Source: Gloeomargarita sp. SRBZ-1_bins_9 | GTDB taxonomy: Bacteria > Cyanobacteriota > Cyanobacteriia > Gloeomargaritales > Gloeomargaritaceae | DNA: 64,000 nucleotides | Reading direction: 5' to 3' | Assembly: GCA_039794565.1 (NCBI GenBank) | Contig: JAUQVX010000013.1 | Coordinates: 1-64,000 of the forward strand | In this document: positions 26,922 to 36,385 of the stretch, one piece after another | Position numbering within the stretch: the stretch's first letter is position 1 | How the letters are laid out: every line of letters starts with the position of its first letter | Program-made: the position numbers and the translations under genes | Notes under the pieces: generated by a model | Databases searched by the model: none | What the model was told of the DNA's origin: nothing | What the model saw: the letters and a program-made list of their open reading frames with translations, nothing else

Positions 26922-29900
26922 TTTTGTCCATCTCTAACTTTTTTATTCGTCGGCCGGTATTGGCCACGGTGTTGTCCCTGGTAGTGGTGATCCTTGGGGC
27001 GGCCTCCATTCCCACGCTGCCGGTGGCCCAGTACCCTAACATTACGCCGCCCCAGATTGTGGTGACGTCGCGCTATGTGGGGGCCAATGCCGAGGTGGTG
27101 GAATCCACGGTCACCAACCTCCTGGAGCGAGAACTTAACGGCATTCGGGGGGTGCGCTACATCAAATCCACCAGCGCCAATGACGGCACCAGTAACATTG
27201 CTTTGACGTTTGACCTAGGGCGGGATCAGGATGTGGCGGCCAATGAGGTGCAAAACCGGGTGGCGGCGGTGCGTTCCCGGTTGCCGGATGTGGTCAATCG
27301 CACGGGGATTCAGGTCAACAAGGCCAATAGCAGTTTCTTGCTGGCCATTGGGCTGTACGCGGAACCCGATGAGACGGGCCAGGACCGCTACGACGATGTG
27401 TACTTGAGTAACTACGCCGATCTGTATATCAACGACGCCCTCAAGCGCATCAAGGGCGTAGAGAGTGTACAGATTTTTGGGGAGCGGCAGTATGCCATGC
27501 GCATCTGGCTGGACCCCCTGAAGTTGGCGGCGCGCAACCTGACGCCCCAGGATGTGGTGCGGGCTATCCGCGAGCAGAATATCCAGGTGGGGGCGGGGCA
27601 AATTGGTCAACCGCCGGTGCCGCCGGGTCAGGAATACCAGTATGCGGTAATTGCCCGGGGCCGTCTCCAAAGCGCGGCGGAGTTTGGGAAGTTGGTGTTG
27701 CGCACGGAACCCAATGGGGCGCTGGTGCGGTTGCAGGATGTGGCGCGGGTGGAGTTGGGGGCGGAAAACTATAGTTCTCTGTTGCGTTTTACGTCCGAGG
27801 ACCGGGTGACGCACCGGGGGGTGGGTTTGGGTATCCGCCAGGAACTTGGCAGCAATGCCCTGGAGGTGGCGCGGCAAGTGAAAGCCACCATGCAGGAGTT
27901 GCAAAAGGGTTTCCCGCCGGGCATGAAATACGAAATTGCCTTCGATACCACGGCGTTTGTGGAAGCTGGGACGCGGGAGGTGATCTTTTCTCTGATCCTG
28001 GCCATTGTTCTGGTCGTCGTCATCATCTTTTTGTTCCTGCAAAACTGGCGCTCAGCTCTGATTACCTGCATTGCTATCCCAGTGGCCTTGGTGGGGACGT
28101 TTATTTTTGTGAAGGTGTTTGATTTTTCCATCAATACCTTGACGCTGTTTGGGTTGACGTTGGCTACAGGGCTGGTGGTGGACGATGCTATTGTAATCGT
28201 TGAAGACATCACCAAACGCATTCAAGAGCAGGAAATGGCCCCGGTACCGGCAGCGATGGCTTCAATGGATGCGCTGTTCGGGGCGGTGATTGCCACTTCG
28301 GTGGTGTTGATTACGGTGTTTGTGCCGGTGGCGTTTTTACCAGGGACAACGGGGCAACTTTACCGGCAGTTTGCTCTGACCATCGCCTTTGCCATTACGA
28401 TTTCCACGTTTAATGCCATTACCTTAACCCCAACGCTGGCTGCCCTGTTGATTCGCCCTAACCAGATGCCGGATCACTGGGTTTTTCGCAGTATCAATAA
28501 CGGCATTACGGCCCTGCGGGAAAGATACGGCCAGGTGTTGCCCAAACTGGTGGCGCGCCGGTACTGGATTGTGGGTCTTTTTGCCGTTTTGCTGGTGGTC
28601 ACTTATGGCTTTTACAACCTGATGCCCAAGGCCTTTTTGCCGGAGGAGGACCAGGGGTATTTCATTACGGTGGTGCGGGCGCCGGAGGGGGTGTCCCTGG
28701 AATATACGGAGCGGGTGCTGCAAAAGGTGGAAGACATTCTCAAGCAACGCCCGGAAGTACGGAATATCTTTGCGGTGGGAGGCTTTAGTTTCAGCGGGGC
28801 CACGCCGAATGTGGGGATTATTTTCACGACTTTGCGACCTTGGGAGGAGCGCCCCCGGCCGGAGCAATCGGTCAGCGGCATTATTGGGGGCTTTTTCCCG
28901 CCGCCGCCCCGGGGACTGTTTCCCCAATTTTTGGGTATCAAGGAGGCCACAGTGGTGCCCTTTGCGCCGCCAGCCATTCCGGGGGTGGGTAATTTTGGCG
29001 GGTTTGAGTTTCACCTGCAGGATCGGCTGGGTTTGGGGTTTCCAACCCTAGGGGAAACGCTGGATCAGTTTTTAACGGCCCTGCGCAACTACCCGGAGCC
29101 GGGGCGTCCGGCGGTGACCCGTTTACGGGCGGAATTCAGTGGTAATACGCCCCAGATTGAGGTGCAGGTCAACCGGGACCGGGCCAATGCCTTGGGAGTG
29201 AAAATCACGGATATTTTCGATACGTTGCAAACGTTTTTGGGTTCGACCTATGTGAATGACTTTGAGCAGTTCCAGCGCACCTATCGGGTGTATGTCCAGG
29301 CGGATGGGCCGTTTCGTACCAATCCTGAAAGCATCAACCAGTTTTATGTGCGCGGCGGCGATAACCAGATGATTCCCCTGGGGAACTTGGTGACGATCCG
29401 GCAGATCACCGCGCCCTCGGTCATTAGCCACTACAATTTGTTCCGGTCGGTGGAAATCAATGGGGTGGCCAGTCCGGGGCGGTCATCGGGACAAGCGATT
29501 CAGGCTCTAGAAACGGTGGCGCGCCAAGTTCTGCCCCGGGGGTTTGGCTTTGAGTGGTCGGGGCTGTCGCTGGAGGAGGTGGAATCGGCTGGACAGGCGG
29601 TGGGAATTTTTGCCCTGGGGGTGGTGTTTGTCTTTTTGACCCTGGCGGCTCAGTACGAAAATTATGTGGACCCCTTCATCATCATGCTGACGGTGCCATT
29701 GGCGGTGCTGGGGGCGTTGATCACGATCTTCTTGCGGGGCCTGACGGTGGATGTTTACACCCAAATCGGGTTGGTGATGCTCATCGGCATGGCCAGCAAA
29801 AACGCCATTTTGATCGTGGAGTTTGCCAACCAGTTGGTGGCGGAGGGGTTGAGTATTACCAAGGCGGCGATTGAAGCCTGCCAGGAACGGCTGCGCCCAA

Positions 29901-30115
29901 TTCTCATGACGGCCTTATCCACCATCATTGGGGCATTGCCGTTGTGGATCGCCACGGGAGCGGGGGCGGCGGCACGGCGTTCTTTAGGAACCTGCATTAT
30001 AGGGGGAATGGGCATCGCCAGCTTGCTGAGCCTGTTTGTGGTGCCCGTGCTGTACATCGTCATTAAAAGCCTGGAGGCCCGTTTCTGGAAGCGTTCCCCC
30101 GCAGACATGGCCTAG
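26918..30115 (+). CDS. RND efflux pump, HAE1 (AcrB-like) family
   Basis: A 1065-residue inner-membrane proton-driven exporter of the standard HAE1 length. The N-terminus (ISNFFIRRPVLATVLSLVVV) and the porter-domain motif GVRYIKSTSANDGTSNIALTF are typical. The helix-4 motif GLVVDDAIVIVEDI carries the D-D pair of the proton relay, and the second half has GMASKNAILIVEFANQL. It exports hydrophobic compounds, drugs or perhaps lipids from periplasm or membrane. The start ATG at 26918 overlaps the adaptor stop. Together with padR and the adaptor it forms a three-gene overlapping operon. Confidence 0.93.
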   Translation: MILSISNFFIRRPVLATVLSLVVVILGAASIPTLPVAQYPNITPPQIVVTSRYVGANAEVVESTVTNLLERELNGIRGVRYIKSTSANDGTSNIALTFDLGRDQDVAANEVQNRVAAVRSRLPDVVNRTGIQVNKANSSFLLAIGLYAEPDETGQDRYDDVYLSNYADLYINDALKRIKGVESVQIFGERQYAMRIWLDPLKLAARNLTPQDVVRAIREQNIQVGAGQIGQPPVPPGQEYQYAVIARGRLQSAAEFGKLVLRTEPNGALVRLQDVARVELGAENYSSLLRFTSEDRVTHRGVGLGIRQELGSNALEVARQVKATMQELQKGFPPGMKYEIAFDTTAFVEAGTREVIFSLILAIVLVVVIIFLFLQNWRSALITCIAIPVALVGTFIFVKVFDFSINTLTLFGLTLATGLVVDDAIVIVEDITKRIQEQEMAPVPAAMASMDALFGAVIATSVVLITVFVPVAFLPGTTGQLYRQFALTIAFAITISTFNAITLTPTLAALLIRPNQMPDHWVFRSINNGITALRERYGQVLPKLVARRYWIVGLFAVLLVVTYGFYNLMPKAFLPEEDQGYFITVVRAPEGVSLEYTERVLQKVEDILKQRPEVRNIFAVGGFSFSGATPNVGIIFTTLRPWEERPRPEQSVSGIIGGFFPPPPRGLFPQFLGIKEATVVPFAPPAIPGVGNFGGFEFHLQDRLGLGFPTLGETLDQFLTALRNYPEPGRPAVTRLRAEFSGNTPQIEVQVNRDRANALGVKITDIFDTLQTFLGSTYVNDFEQFQRTYRVYVQADGPFRTNPESINQFYVRGGDNQMIPLGNLVTIRQITAPSVISHYNLFRSVEINGVASPGRSSGQAIQALETVARQVLPRGFGFEWSGLSLEEVESAGQAVGIFALGVVFVFLTLAAQYENYVDPFIIMLTVPLAVLGALITIFLRGLTVDVYTQIGLVMLIGMASKNAILIVEFANQLVAEGLSITKAAIEACQERLRPILMTALSTIIGALPLWIATGAGAAARRSLGTCIIGGMGIASLLSLFVVPVLYIVIKSLEARFWKRSPADMA

Positions 30116-30121
30116 TCCTGG

Positions 30122-30127
30122 TATAAT
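30122..30127 (+). promoter_or_regulatory. -10 box of tRNA-Val
   Basis: A perfect TATAAT lies 10 bp before the mature tRNA and just after the RND stop codon. The -35 region is not close to consensus, so the assignment rests mainly on the -10. Confidence 0.45.
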
Positions 30128-30137
30128 AGGGTTCTAC

Positions 30138-30209
<72 letters not shown>

Positions 30210-30211
30210 TA

Positions 30212-31153
30212 TCAACGTTGATTCTCGTAGCGCTCGTAGGCCTGAACAATCCGTTGCACGAGGGGATGGCGCACCACATCAGCGGCAGTAAGATGGCAAA
30301 ACCCAATCCCCGGTACACCTCGGAGCACTTGCAGGGCCACGTTTAATCCCGAATCCTCCCGGCGGCTGAGGTCCACTTGGGTGGTGTCGCCAGTAATCAC
30401 CATCCGTGACCCAAAACCCAAACGGGTCAGCAGCATCTTCATTTGCCCGGCGGTGGTGTTTTGCGCCTCATCCAAGATAATAAAGGCCCGGTTGAGGGTC
30501 CGTCCCCGCATGTAGGCCAGGGGGGCCACCTCAATCACACCTCGCTCTAGCAACTGGTTCATCCGCACAGGGTCCATCAAGTCATACAGGGCGTCGTACA
30601 GGGGGCGCAAATAGGGGCTGATTTTCTGCTGCAGGTCCCCCGGCAAAAACCCCAGCTTTTCTCCCGCCTCCACCGCCGGGCGTGTGAGGATTAGCCGTTC
30701 ACACTCTTGGTTTTGCAGCGCCTGGACCGCCAGCACCGCCGCTAGATAGGTTTTTCCCGTTCCCGCTGGCCCGATGCCAAACGTGATGTCGTGGGTACGA
30801 ATAGTTTGTACGTACTGCCACTGTCCGGGTGTGCGGGCACAAATTTCTTCCCCCCGGCGGGTGCGGGCCAGGACCTCCCGGTGCATTTGGGTCACCAGGG
30901 TCGGATCGGGGGTGCGCAACACCATTTCAATGTCAGCTTCGGTGATGGGCTGACCCCGGCGCCAGCGATAGGCTAGAGCTTCCACCACTTGCACGCATTG
31001 CCCGATCCCCGGCTCCGCCCCCAACAGGTGCAATTCCTGCCCCCGCAGCACCACCTGCACCCCAGTCAGTTCGCTTAGACGACGCAAGTTCTTTTCTTCG
31101 GCCCCGGCCAACGCCACTGCACTGGTCCAATCCGGCAAGGGCAAAACCACCAT
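30212..31153 (-). CDS. phoH: PhoH-family ATPase
   Basis: A 313-residue P-loop protein. Residues 1-120 form a KH-like N-terminal part. The ATPase domain has Walker A GPAGTGKT near residue 130, the RPAVEAGEKLGFLPGD segment characteristic of PhoH, and Walker B FIILDEAQNTT. PhoH proteins couple ATP hydrolysis to RNA processing or ribosome-linked events. The genes rpsP, khpA and phoH lie in this order in many cyanobacteria. The gap from khpA is 8 bp. Confidence 0.92.
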   Translation of the reverse strand: MVVLPLPDWTSAVALAGAEEKNLRRLSELTGVQVVLRGQELHLLGAEPGIGQCVQVVEALAYRWRRGQPITEADIEMVLRTPDPTLVTQMHREVLARTRRGEEICARTPGQWQYVQTIRTHDITFGIGPAGTGKTYLAAVLAVQALQNQECERLILTRPAVEAGEKLGFLPGDLQQKISPYLRPLYDALYDLMDPVRMNQLLERGVIEVAPLAYMRGRTLNRAFIILDEAQNTTAGQMKMLLTRLGFGSRMVITGDTTQVDLSRREDSGLNVALQVLRGVPGIGFCHLTAADVVRHPLVQRIVQAYERYENQR

Positions 31154-31161
31154 CGGCGATG

Positions 31162-31485
31162 TCAGCGTTGACCTCTGCGCCGCTGTCGAGTGGGCATCCG
31201 CTCTGAACGTTCCGGCGGAGATCGATCCGGCAAAGAGGGATTGTTGAGGCCATAGATGTCCAGGTGAAAGGATTGCCCCGCCAACTGGGCCACCGCCTGC
31301 AATACGGTCAAAATGGCCTGCAACGTCCGCCCACCCCGCCCTAACACCTTCCCCCGGTCAGCATCCGCCAAGGCCATCCGCAGCCAGACCCCGCTTGCTA
31401 AAACCTCCTGATCGAGTTTCAGCTCTTCGGGGTGGCTGAGCATTGGGGTTAGCAGAAACCGCATCAACCCTTCGTAATCAGGCAT
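31162..31485 (-). CDS. khpA: KH-domain RNA-binding protein (KhpA)
   Basis: About 107 residues from the ATG at 31485, which overlaps the end of rpsP by 8 bp; a TTG four codons earlier is also open. The single KH domain includes the GxxG loop in [19 protein letters not shown]. The last 25 residues are basic and disordered ([19 protein letters not shown]). It probably binds small RNAs or ribosome precursors. Translational coupling to rpsP fits the conserved rpsP-KH gene pair. Confidence 0.88.
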   Translation of the reverse strand: MPDYEGLMRFLLTPMLSHPEELKLDQEVLASGVWLRMALADADRGKVLGRGGRTLQAILTVLQAVAQLAGQSFHLDIYGLNNPSLPDRSPPERSERMPTRQRRRGQR

Positions 31486-31738
31486 GGAGCTGGTCAAACA
31501 CCTTGGCCTTTTCCAAAATACTACGCACGGTCGGAGTCGGTTGCGCCCCCTGCTTCAACCACTTGACAATCGCCGGCACGTTCAAGCGGGTCTGCTGGGT
31601 GGGGTCCGCCAGACGGGGATTGTAATACCCCAGCTCCTCCAACGTTTTGCCATCCCGCCGCGATAGGGCCGTGGCCGCCACAATCCGGTAGGACACCTGT
31701 CCCTTGCGCCCAAACCGCTTTAACCGTAGTTTCACCAT
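31478..31738 (-). CDS. rpsP: 30S ribosomal protein S16
   Basis: An 86-residue S16 with the canonical start [20 protein letters not shown] and the conserved ELGYYNPR and [10 protein letters not shown] motifs. S16 is an assembly protein of the 30S subunit. It heads the rpsP-khpA-phoH operon and is divergent from obg, with 69 bp between the starts. Confidence 0.97.
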   Translation of the reverse strand: MVKLRLKRFGRKGQVSYRIVAATALSRRDGKTLEELGYYNPRLADPTQQTRLNVPAIVKWLKQGAQPTPTVRSILEKAKVFDQLHA

Positions 31739-31807
31739 GCCGGTCCGTTACGCTCACCAATTGCTAGCTAGAATAGGTATCTTACCACAGGTAATGCCAG
31801 TGCAGCC

Positions 31808-32953
31808 ATGCAATTCATTGACCAGGCGGAGATTATTGTCCAGGGGGGTAAGGGGGGCGATGGCATTGTGGCGTTTCGCCGGGAGAAATACGTCCCTGCG
31901 GGGGGACCGTCAGGCGGCAATGGCGGTAAAGGGGGGGATGTGATTTTGCGGGCGGAAACGGGACGGCACACGCTGCTGGACTTTCGCTATCAAAAACACT
32001 TCCGGGCGGAAGATGGCCAGCGGGGGGGTCCGAACAATTGCACCGGCGCCAGCGGCCAGGATTTGGTCATCCCCATCCCCTGCGGTACGGTGGTCATGGA
32101 CGCCGAAACCGGTGAAGTCCTGGCGGATGTGGTCACGCCGGGGCAAACGGTGGTGGTGGCGCGGGGGGGCAAAGGAGGGCTGGGCAACCGACACTTTTTG
32201 AGCAACCATAACCGCGCCCCTCACTACGCCCTGCCAGGGTTGCCGGGGGAAGTGCGGCGTTTGCGCCTGGAACTCAAACTCTTAGCGGAAGTGGGGATCA
32301 TCGGCCTGCCTAACGCCGGGAAGTCCACCCTCATCAGTCGCATTTCGGCCGCCCGCCCTAAAATTGCCAACTACCCCTTTACCACCCTGGTGCCCAATTT
32401 GGGGGTGGTGGCCAATCCTCAGGGGGACGGCACCGTGTTTGCCGATATTCCCGGATTAATTGCCGGCGCGCATCAGGGGGCAGGCTTAGGCATTGAGTTT
32501 TTGCGCCATATCGAACGCACCCGCCTGTTGATTCACCTAATTGACAGCACTGCCGCCGACCCGGTAGCCGACTACCACACCGTGCGTTACGAATTGGCCT
32601 ACTACACCCCGCAACTGGGACAACCCTTGACCGAACGCCCGGAGCTGATCGCCTTAAACAAAATTGATGCGCTACCCAGCCCCGACGTTTTGCAAGATGT
32701 TGTGCAAACCCTGTCCCAGTACAACCCGGTCTGTCTAATTTCAGCGGTCACCGGGGCCGGTATCCCCCAGTTGCTCCAGCGGGTGTGGCAGTGTTTGGGG
32801 CTGCTGGGGGAGCCGGTAGAGACGGCGGCTGGCGTTAGCGAGCAACTGAAGCAGCCAAGGACGGGGCAGCAGGTTCGGCAACACCCCGCTCAACAACCGG
32901 TTTTGCCAGCCGGGGATGCCCCAGGGTTGGTCGCGCCCCTCGATAGTTCGTAA
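31808..32953 (+). CDS. obgE: GTPase Obg/CgtA with an abnormal C-terminal tail
   Basis: A 381-residue protein. The Obg fold with glycine-rich loops ([34 protein letters not shown]) spans about 1-158. The G domain follows with G1 [10 protein letters not shown]3 DIPGL, G4 NKID and G5 SAVTG. The G domain finishes near residue 335. The last 45 residues (low-complexity, [15 protein letters not shown]) lie antisense to the SDR gene and look non-native, as if the original stop was lost. Obg acts in late 50S assembly and stringent control. Confidence 0.93.
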   Translation: MQFIDQAEIIVQGGKGGDGIVAFRREKYVPAGGPSGGNGGKGGDVILRAETGRHTLLDFRYQKHFRAEDGQRGGPNNCTGASGQDLVIPIPCGTVVMDAETGEVLADVVTPGQTVVVARGGKGGLGNRHFLSNHNRAPHYALPGLPGEVRRLRLELKLLAEVGIIGLPNAGKSTLISRISAARPKIANYPFTTLVPNLGVVANPQGDGTVFADIPGLIAGAHQGAGLGIEFLRHIERTRLLIHLIDSTAADPVADYHTVRYELAYYTPQLGQPLTERPELIALNKIDALPSPDVLQDVVQTLSQYNPVCLISAVTGAGIPQLLQRVWQCLGLLGEPVETAAGVSEQLKQPRTGQQVRQHPAQQPVLPAGDAPGLVAPLDSS

Positions 32954-33601
32954 GGCAAATTGCACCACCGCCTCTGGGGACATCTTGGACAGCCGTAAAT
33001 CCTGACCCATGCGGTCAAAAAATTCCGTCGCCGTTGGCCCCGGACACAGGGCAAAAAACCGCACCCCCGTTCCTCGGTATTCCGCCCAGAGCGCCTCCGT
33101 CCAAGTCCGCACAAAGGCCTTGCTGGCTGAATAGGTCGCCTGATAGGGCAAAGGAGAAAACCCCAGCACCGACGCCACGTTGATCACCAGCCCTGACCGA
33201 CGGGCCACCATCCCCGGCACCAAAGCATGGGTCAGGGCCACCATCGCCGCCACATTCACCTGGATAAGCGCTGCTTCCTGCGCAGGGTCAATCCTGTGAA
33301 ACCAGCCGTAGGTGCTAAAGCCCGCATTGTTCACCAGGATGTCAACAGGTTGGTTGAGCTGTTGCACCCGTTCAATCAAACCCTGTACCGCCGCTGCGTC
33401 TTGCAAATCCGCCGGGAAAATCGTGGCATCAACGTTGTAGGTTTGCACCAACGTCTGGGCCAGGGCCGCTAAACGTTCCTCCGAACGCGCCGTCAGGATT
33501 AGGGAGCAGCCCCGTCGGGCCAATTCCCGGGCAAACACCGCCCCGATGCCCGTGGATGCCCCCGTCACCAGCGTCCGTTTACCGGTGTAGGTGAATGCCA
33601 T
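32741..33601 (-). CDS. Short-chain dehydrogenase (NAD(P)-dependent, DltE/YqjQ-like)
   Basis: A 286-residue SDR with TGASTGIGA near residue 14-22, NNAG (near 91), the catalytic Ser in [11 protein letters not shown], and YSASK near 157. Its C-terminal extension ([20 protein letters not shown]) is typical of membrane-associated SDRs of the YqjQ/DltE group. The 3' part overlaps obg on the other strand by 213 bp. The start overlaps the GT8 gene end by 23 bp. Substrate unknown. Confidence 0.83.
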   Translation of the reverse strand: MAFTYTGKRTLVTGASTGIGAVFARELARRGCSLILTARSEERLAALAQTLVQTYNVDATIFPADLQDAAAVQGLIERVQQLNQPVDILVNNAGFSTYGWFHRIDPAQEAALIQVNVAAMVALTHALVPGMVARRSGLVINVASVLGFSPLPYQATYSASKAFVRTWTEALWAEYRGTGVRFFALCPGPTATEFFDRMGQDLRLSKMSPEAVVQFALRTIEGRDQPWGIPGWQNRLLSGVLPNLLPRPWLLQLLANASRRLYRLPQQPQTLPHPLEQLGDTGPGDR

Positions 33602-34469
33602 CTATCCAGCGCCTGAATCGTCGGTGGACTATGTAGCCGAATAGGCGCAAGTTGTCTTTCAGAATATCAGTGTTCAACGGGTGGTAAAAGGGGGTCATTT
33701 TCAGGTACTGCCAGTACAGATGGCGGTAGGGATGTTTGCTGAAGTACAACCATGGCTTGTAGGCACCATTATAGTGAATAATCACAGGTTTTTCAATGGC
33801 TTCTTCTAGTTCTCGCCTTAGACTTGCCGGCAATTCATCAGCATATAAACTCATTCGTCGTAGATGTGAAGAGACAAGATTGTACTTGGGTGGTATAACT
33901 TTCCAACATTTGCCTACAACGGCGTTCAGAGCTTGTTGGTCTTCAGAACCGGGATGATTTCTTAAATAGTCTATCGAGCGGCCGGTTAAATCCCTACGGC
34001 GACATTCGTCCAAGTTAAGCAGTAGAACGCCTGCATTAAAGTATTGTGGGCATGAAAATCTGTACCAATTCAAGTAACAACCCAAGCTATCTTCAGCAGC
34101 CGCCAGGATAAAATCGTCCAGATCAGAATTATAAAGTTCATATATTGGTCCATTGACAACAGTATCAGCATCCAGATAAAGAGCTTTAGAATCAGGTACT
34201 AAATCTGGAATGAGCAAACGATAGAATGTGGCCCTGGTCACATACTCTTTAGCGCGAAATTCCTTAAAATATCCATCCTCGATCTGGAAGATATTCACGC
34301 TTACTAGATCGCTTTGGAATGTTTGTAGTAGCTGTTCTTTTTTGGGAGATATTCTATCAATTAGGATATAGAATTTTAAAGCAACCTCTCGGTTATGGGC
34401 AAGTATAGACTGGATTGCGACGGCGCAATGGGTTACATAGTCCTGATTTATGGCAAATACAATGTTCAT
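33579..34469 (-). CDS. Glycosyltransferase family 8 protein
   Basis: About 296 residues from the ATG at 34469; two further codons upstream give a TTG. It is a GT-A retaining transferase with the LYLDADTVVNG DxD motif (near residue 100), YFNAGVLLLNLDECRR, and a C-terminal HYNGAYKPW motif characteristic of GT8 (galactosyl- or glucosyl-transferases of LPS or glycogenin type). Its DNA is visibly richer in A/T than the neighbours and its codon use differs, suggesting acquisition by transfer. No other polysaccharide gene is adjacent. Confidence 0.88.
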   Translation of the reverse strand: MNIVFAINQDYVTHCAVAIQSILAHNREVALKFYILIDRISPKKEQLLQTFQSDLVSVNIFQIEDGYFKEFRAKEYVTRATFYRLLIPDLVPDSKALYLDADTVVNGPIYELYNSDLDDFILAAAEDSLGCYLNWYRFSCPQYFNAGVLLLNLDECRRRDLTGRSIDYLRNHPGSEDQQALNAVVGKCWKVIPPKYNLVSSHLRRMSLYADELPASLRRELEEAIEKPVIIHYNGAYKPWLYFSKHPYRHLYWQYLKMTPFYHPLNTDILKDNLRLFGYIVHRRFRRWIDGIHLHR

Positions 34470-34526
34470 ACACAAGGGGTTAGGGGGTCTGGCAACTCAA
34501 TTTTATCACGATTGCTCTGAACTCAA

Positions 34527-35198
34527 TCAATTAAATTGCTGGCTCAGGCTCATGGGGTCGTGCACGGTGATTTTTTTCTTGTTGATGGAGATGATGCCGC
34601 TCTGGCGCAGGTCCCCCAGCAGTCGGGTTACCGTCACCCGGGTGGAGCCAATCGCTTCAGCAATGGCCTGGTGGGACAGTTTTAGGTCAATCGTGACGCC
34701 TTGAGGACCGGGTACGCCGAAATCCCGGCACAGGATGAGCAAAAAACTGGCCAGGCGCGCCCCCATGTCCCGATGGGCCAGGGTTTCGATCATCATTTCT
34801 GTCTGCAAAATCCGCGATGCCAATCCCCGCAGCAAGATGAGAGACAATTCTGGGTCGCTTTTGATCAGGGTTTCCACCTGTTCGATGGGGACGGAATAGA
34901 GCTGGGTATTGGTAAAGGCGACGGCGTGGTAAAAGCGGTCAGAACGATGGCCGGTAATGAAGGATAAAACCCCAAAAAAACTGTTTTCCCGCAGCAGGGC
35001 AACGGTGATTTCTTCCCCTGACTCATAGACCCGCGAGAGTTTGACCGCCCCCTTGATCAAAAAATAAATGCGTTCGGCTGGGTCGCCGGGAAAGAAAATG
35101 GTTTTCCCCCGTTCAAAGGTTTCGACCCCCTGGGGAAAGGTGCCGTGGGATAGCCGGTGCAAAAGCCCATAGAGCGGCTTGTCCTGCAAAACAGCCAT
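34527..35198 (-). CDS. ntcA: Global nitrogen regulator NtcA (CRP/FNR family)
   Basis: A 223-residue CRP-family activator. The effector-binding domain ([35 protein letters not shown]) binds 2-oxoglutarate in known NtcA. The helix-turn-helix [25 protein letters not shown] near residues 175-198 is the NtcA signature that reads GTA-N8-TAC. It controls nitrogen-assimilation genes under nitrogen limitation. A near-consensus NtcA site lies in its own promoter (35229-35271). It is divergent from fabI. Confidence 0.97.
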   Translation of the reverse strand: MAVLQDKPLYGLLHRLSHGTFPQGVETFERGKTIFFPGDPAERIYFLIKGAVKLSRVYESGEEITVALLRENSFFGVLSFITGHRSDRFYHAVAFTNTQLYSVPIEQVETLIKSDPELSLILLRGLASRILQTEMMIETLAHRDMGARLASFLLILCRDFGVPGPQGVTIDLKLSHQAIAEAIGSTRVTVTRLLGDLRQSGIISINKKKITVHDPMSLSQQFN

Positions 35199-35228
35199 GG
35201 GTCAGTGGTGCGCCCGTACTCATGTTCC

Positions 35229-35271
35229 ACGCTATCGGCAAGGGCGTTAATTCAATTGTATTCCCGATAAC
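35229..35271 (-). promoter_or_regulatory. NtcA-activated promoter of ntcA (autoregulatory)
   Basis: On the minus strand GTT-N8-TAC (35271-35258) matches five of six bases of GTA-N8-TAC. It is followed after 23 bp by TAGCGT (35234-35229), which fits the TAN3T -10 box. This is the layout of class II NtcA-dependent promoters. Transcription would start about 24 bp before the ntcA ATG. Confidence 0.6.
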
Positions 35272-35348
35272 CATTTGCACCAGCTTGTGCGGAGGACCAT
35301 TCCGGAGTAGGGTGGAAACAGGGTCTCTGGAGGCAGGTCGAAGGAGCG

Positions 35349-36140
35349 ATGTTGAACTTGCAGGGCAAAAAGGCGCTGGTGCTGGGCATTGCCAACGAGT
35401 ACTCGATCGCGTGGGGGATCGCCCAACAACTCCACCAGGCGGGGGCAACCCTGGGGGTGACTTACCTGCCGGATGAGAAAGACCGCTTCAAGCACAAGGT
35501 GGCCCAGTTATCCGAACCCCTGCAGCCGGAGCTGTTTTTGCCCTGCGACGTGCAGAAGGATGAGTACATTAGCGATCTATTTCGGGCGGTCCAGGAGCGC
35601 TGGGGGCATTTGGATGTCCTGGTCCATTGCTTGGCCTTTGTGCCCAAGGAGGGTCTGGAGGGGGACTTCAGCCAAATTTCCCGGGCGGGGTTTATGCAGG
35701 CCTTGGATGTGAGTACCTATTCCTTGATTGCTTTGTGCCGAGCCGCCAAACCCCTGTTTAGTCCGACAGCGTCGGTGATTACGTTGACTTACCTGGGGGG
35801 TGTGCGGGTGGTGCCCAATTACAACACGGCCGGGGTGGCAAAGGCGGCTCTGGAGGCCTGTGTGCGCTATCTGGCTTATGAATTAGGACCCCAGGGGGTA
35901 CGGGTGAATGCTATTTCCGCCGGACCGATAAAAACCCTGGCGTCGTCGGCAGTCGGGGGTATCCGGGATATGATTCAGCATGTGCGCCAGACAGCCCCCT
36001 TGCGCCGCTCGGTCACCCAAATCGAGGTGGGCAATACGGCCGCTTTTTTAGCTAGTGACCTGGCTAGCGGTATCACCGGGCAGGTGATCTATGTGGACGC
36101 AGGTTACGAGATTATGGGGATGACGGCACCGGCAACCTAA
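35349..36140 (+). CDS. fabI: Enoyl-[acyl-carrier-protein] reductase [NADH]
   Basis: A 263-residue FabI. It starts with LNLQGKKALVLGIANEYSIAWG, where the divergent glycine motif of FabI replaces the SDR TGxxxGIG. The catalytic pair is in PNYNTAGVAKAALE (Y-x6-K), and the substrate-loop region has GPIKTLASSAVGGIRDM. It performs the last reduction of each fatty-acid elongation cycle and is the target of triclosan-type inhibitors. AAGGAG lies 2 bp upstream of the ATG. Confidence 0.96.
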   Translation: MLNLQGKKALVLGIANEYSIAWGIAQQLHQAGATLGVTYLPDEKDRFKHKVAQLSEPLQPELFLPCDVQKDEYISDLFRAVQERWGHLDVLVHCLAFVPKEGLEGDFSQISRAGFMQALDVSTYSLIALCRAAKPLFSPTASVITLTYLGGVRVVPNYNTAGVAKAALEACVRYLAYELGPQGVRVNAISAGPIKTLASSAVGGIRDMIQHVRQTAPLRRSVTQIEVGNTAAFLASDLASGITGQVIYVDAGYEIMGMTAPAT

Positions 36141-36385
36141 AGCTTCAATGAGAGCCAGGGTGAGGTCAGGAGGAATTGAATCCTGCAGGGGTTGGCAGCG
36201 TGGTGCGGGACCGTCCAACCCTTGATGGGTCTCCCCATCCCACCAAGCTGGTTGCATCTGGGAAGCAAACCCTTGACTGGATTGCGGGGGAACTGAAGCA
36301 GTTGTGCCAAAGTCTGCGGGCTCTGGATTGATCTCAGCAGCGGTGGACCTGGCCCAGAAGGTGTTTCAGGTCGCAATAGTGCCAC
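36141..36385. other. Non-coding or decayed segment after fabI
   Basis: No intact gene. Fragments such as LDWIAGELKQLCQSLRALD (plus strand, 36270-36330, ended by a stop) look like leftover coding sequence and may belong to the remnant described next. No terminator with a T-run was found. Confidence 0.4.

Noticed and set aside
27215-28042. 275-codon minus-strand frame inside the RND pump
   Set aside because: Shadow of a GC-rich gene; histidine/glutamine-rich composition typical of antisense frames.
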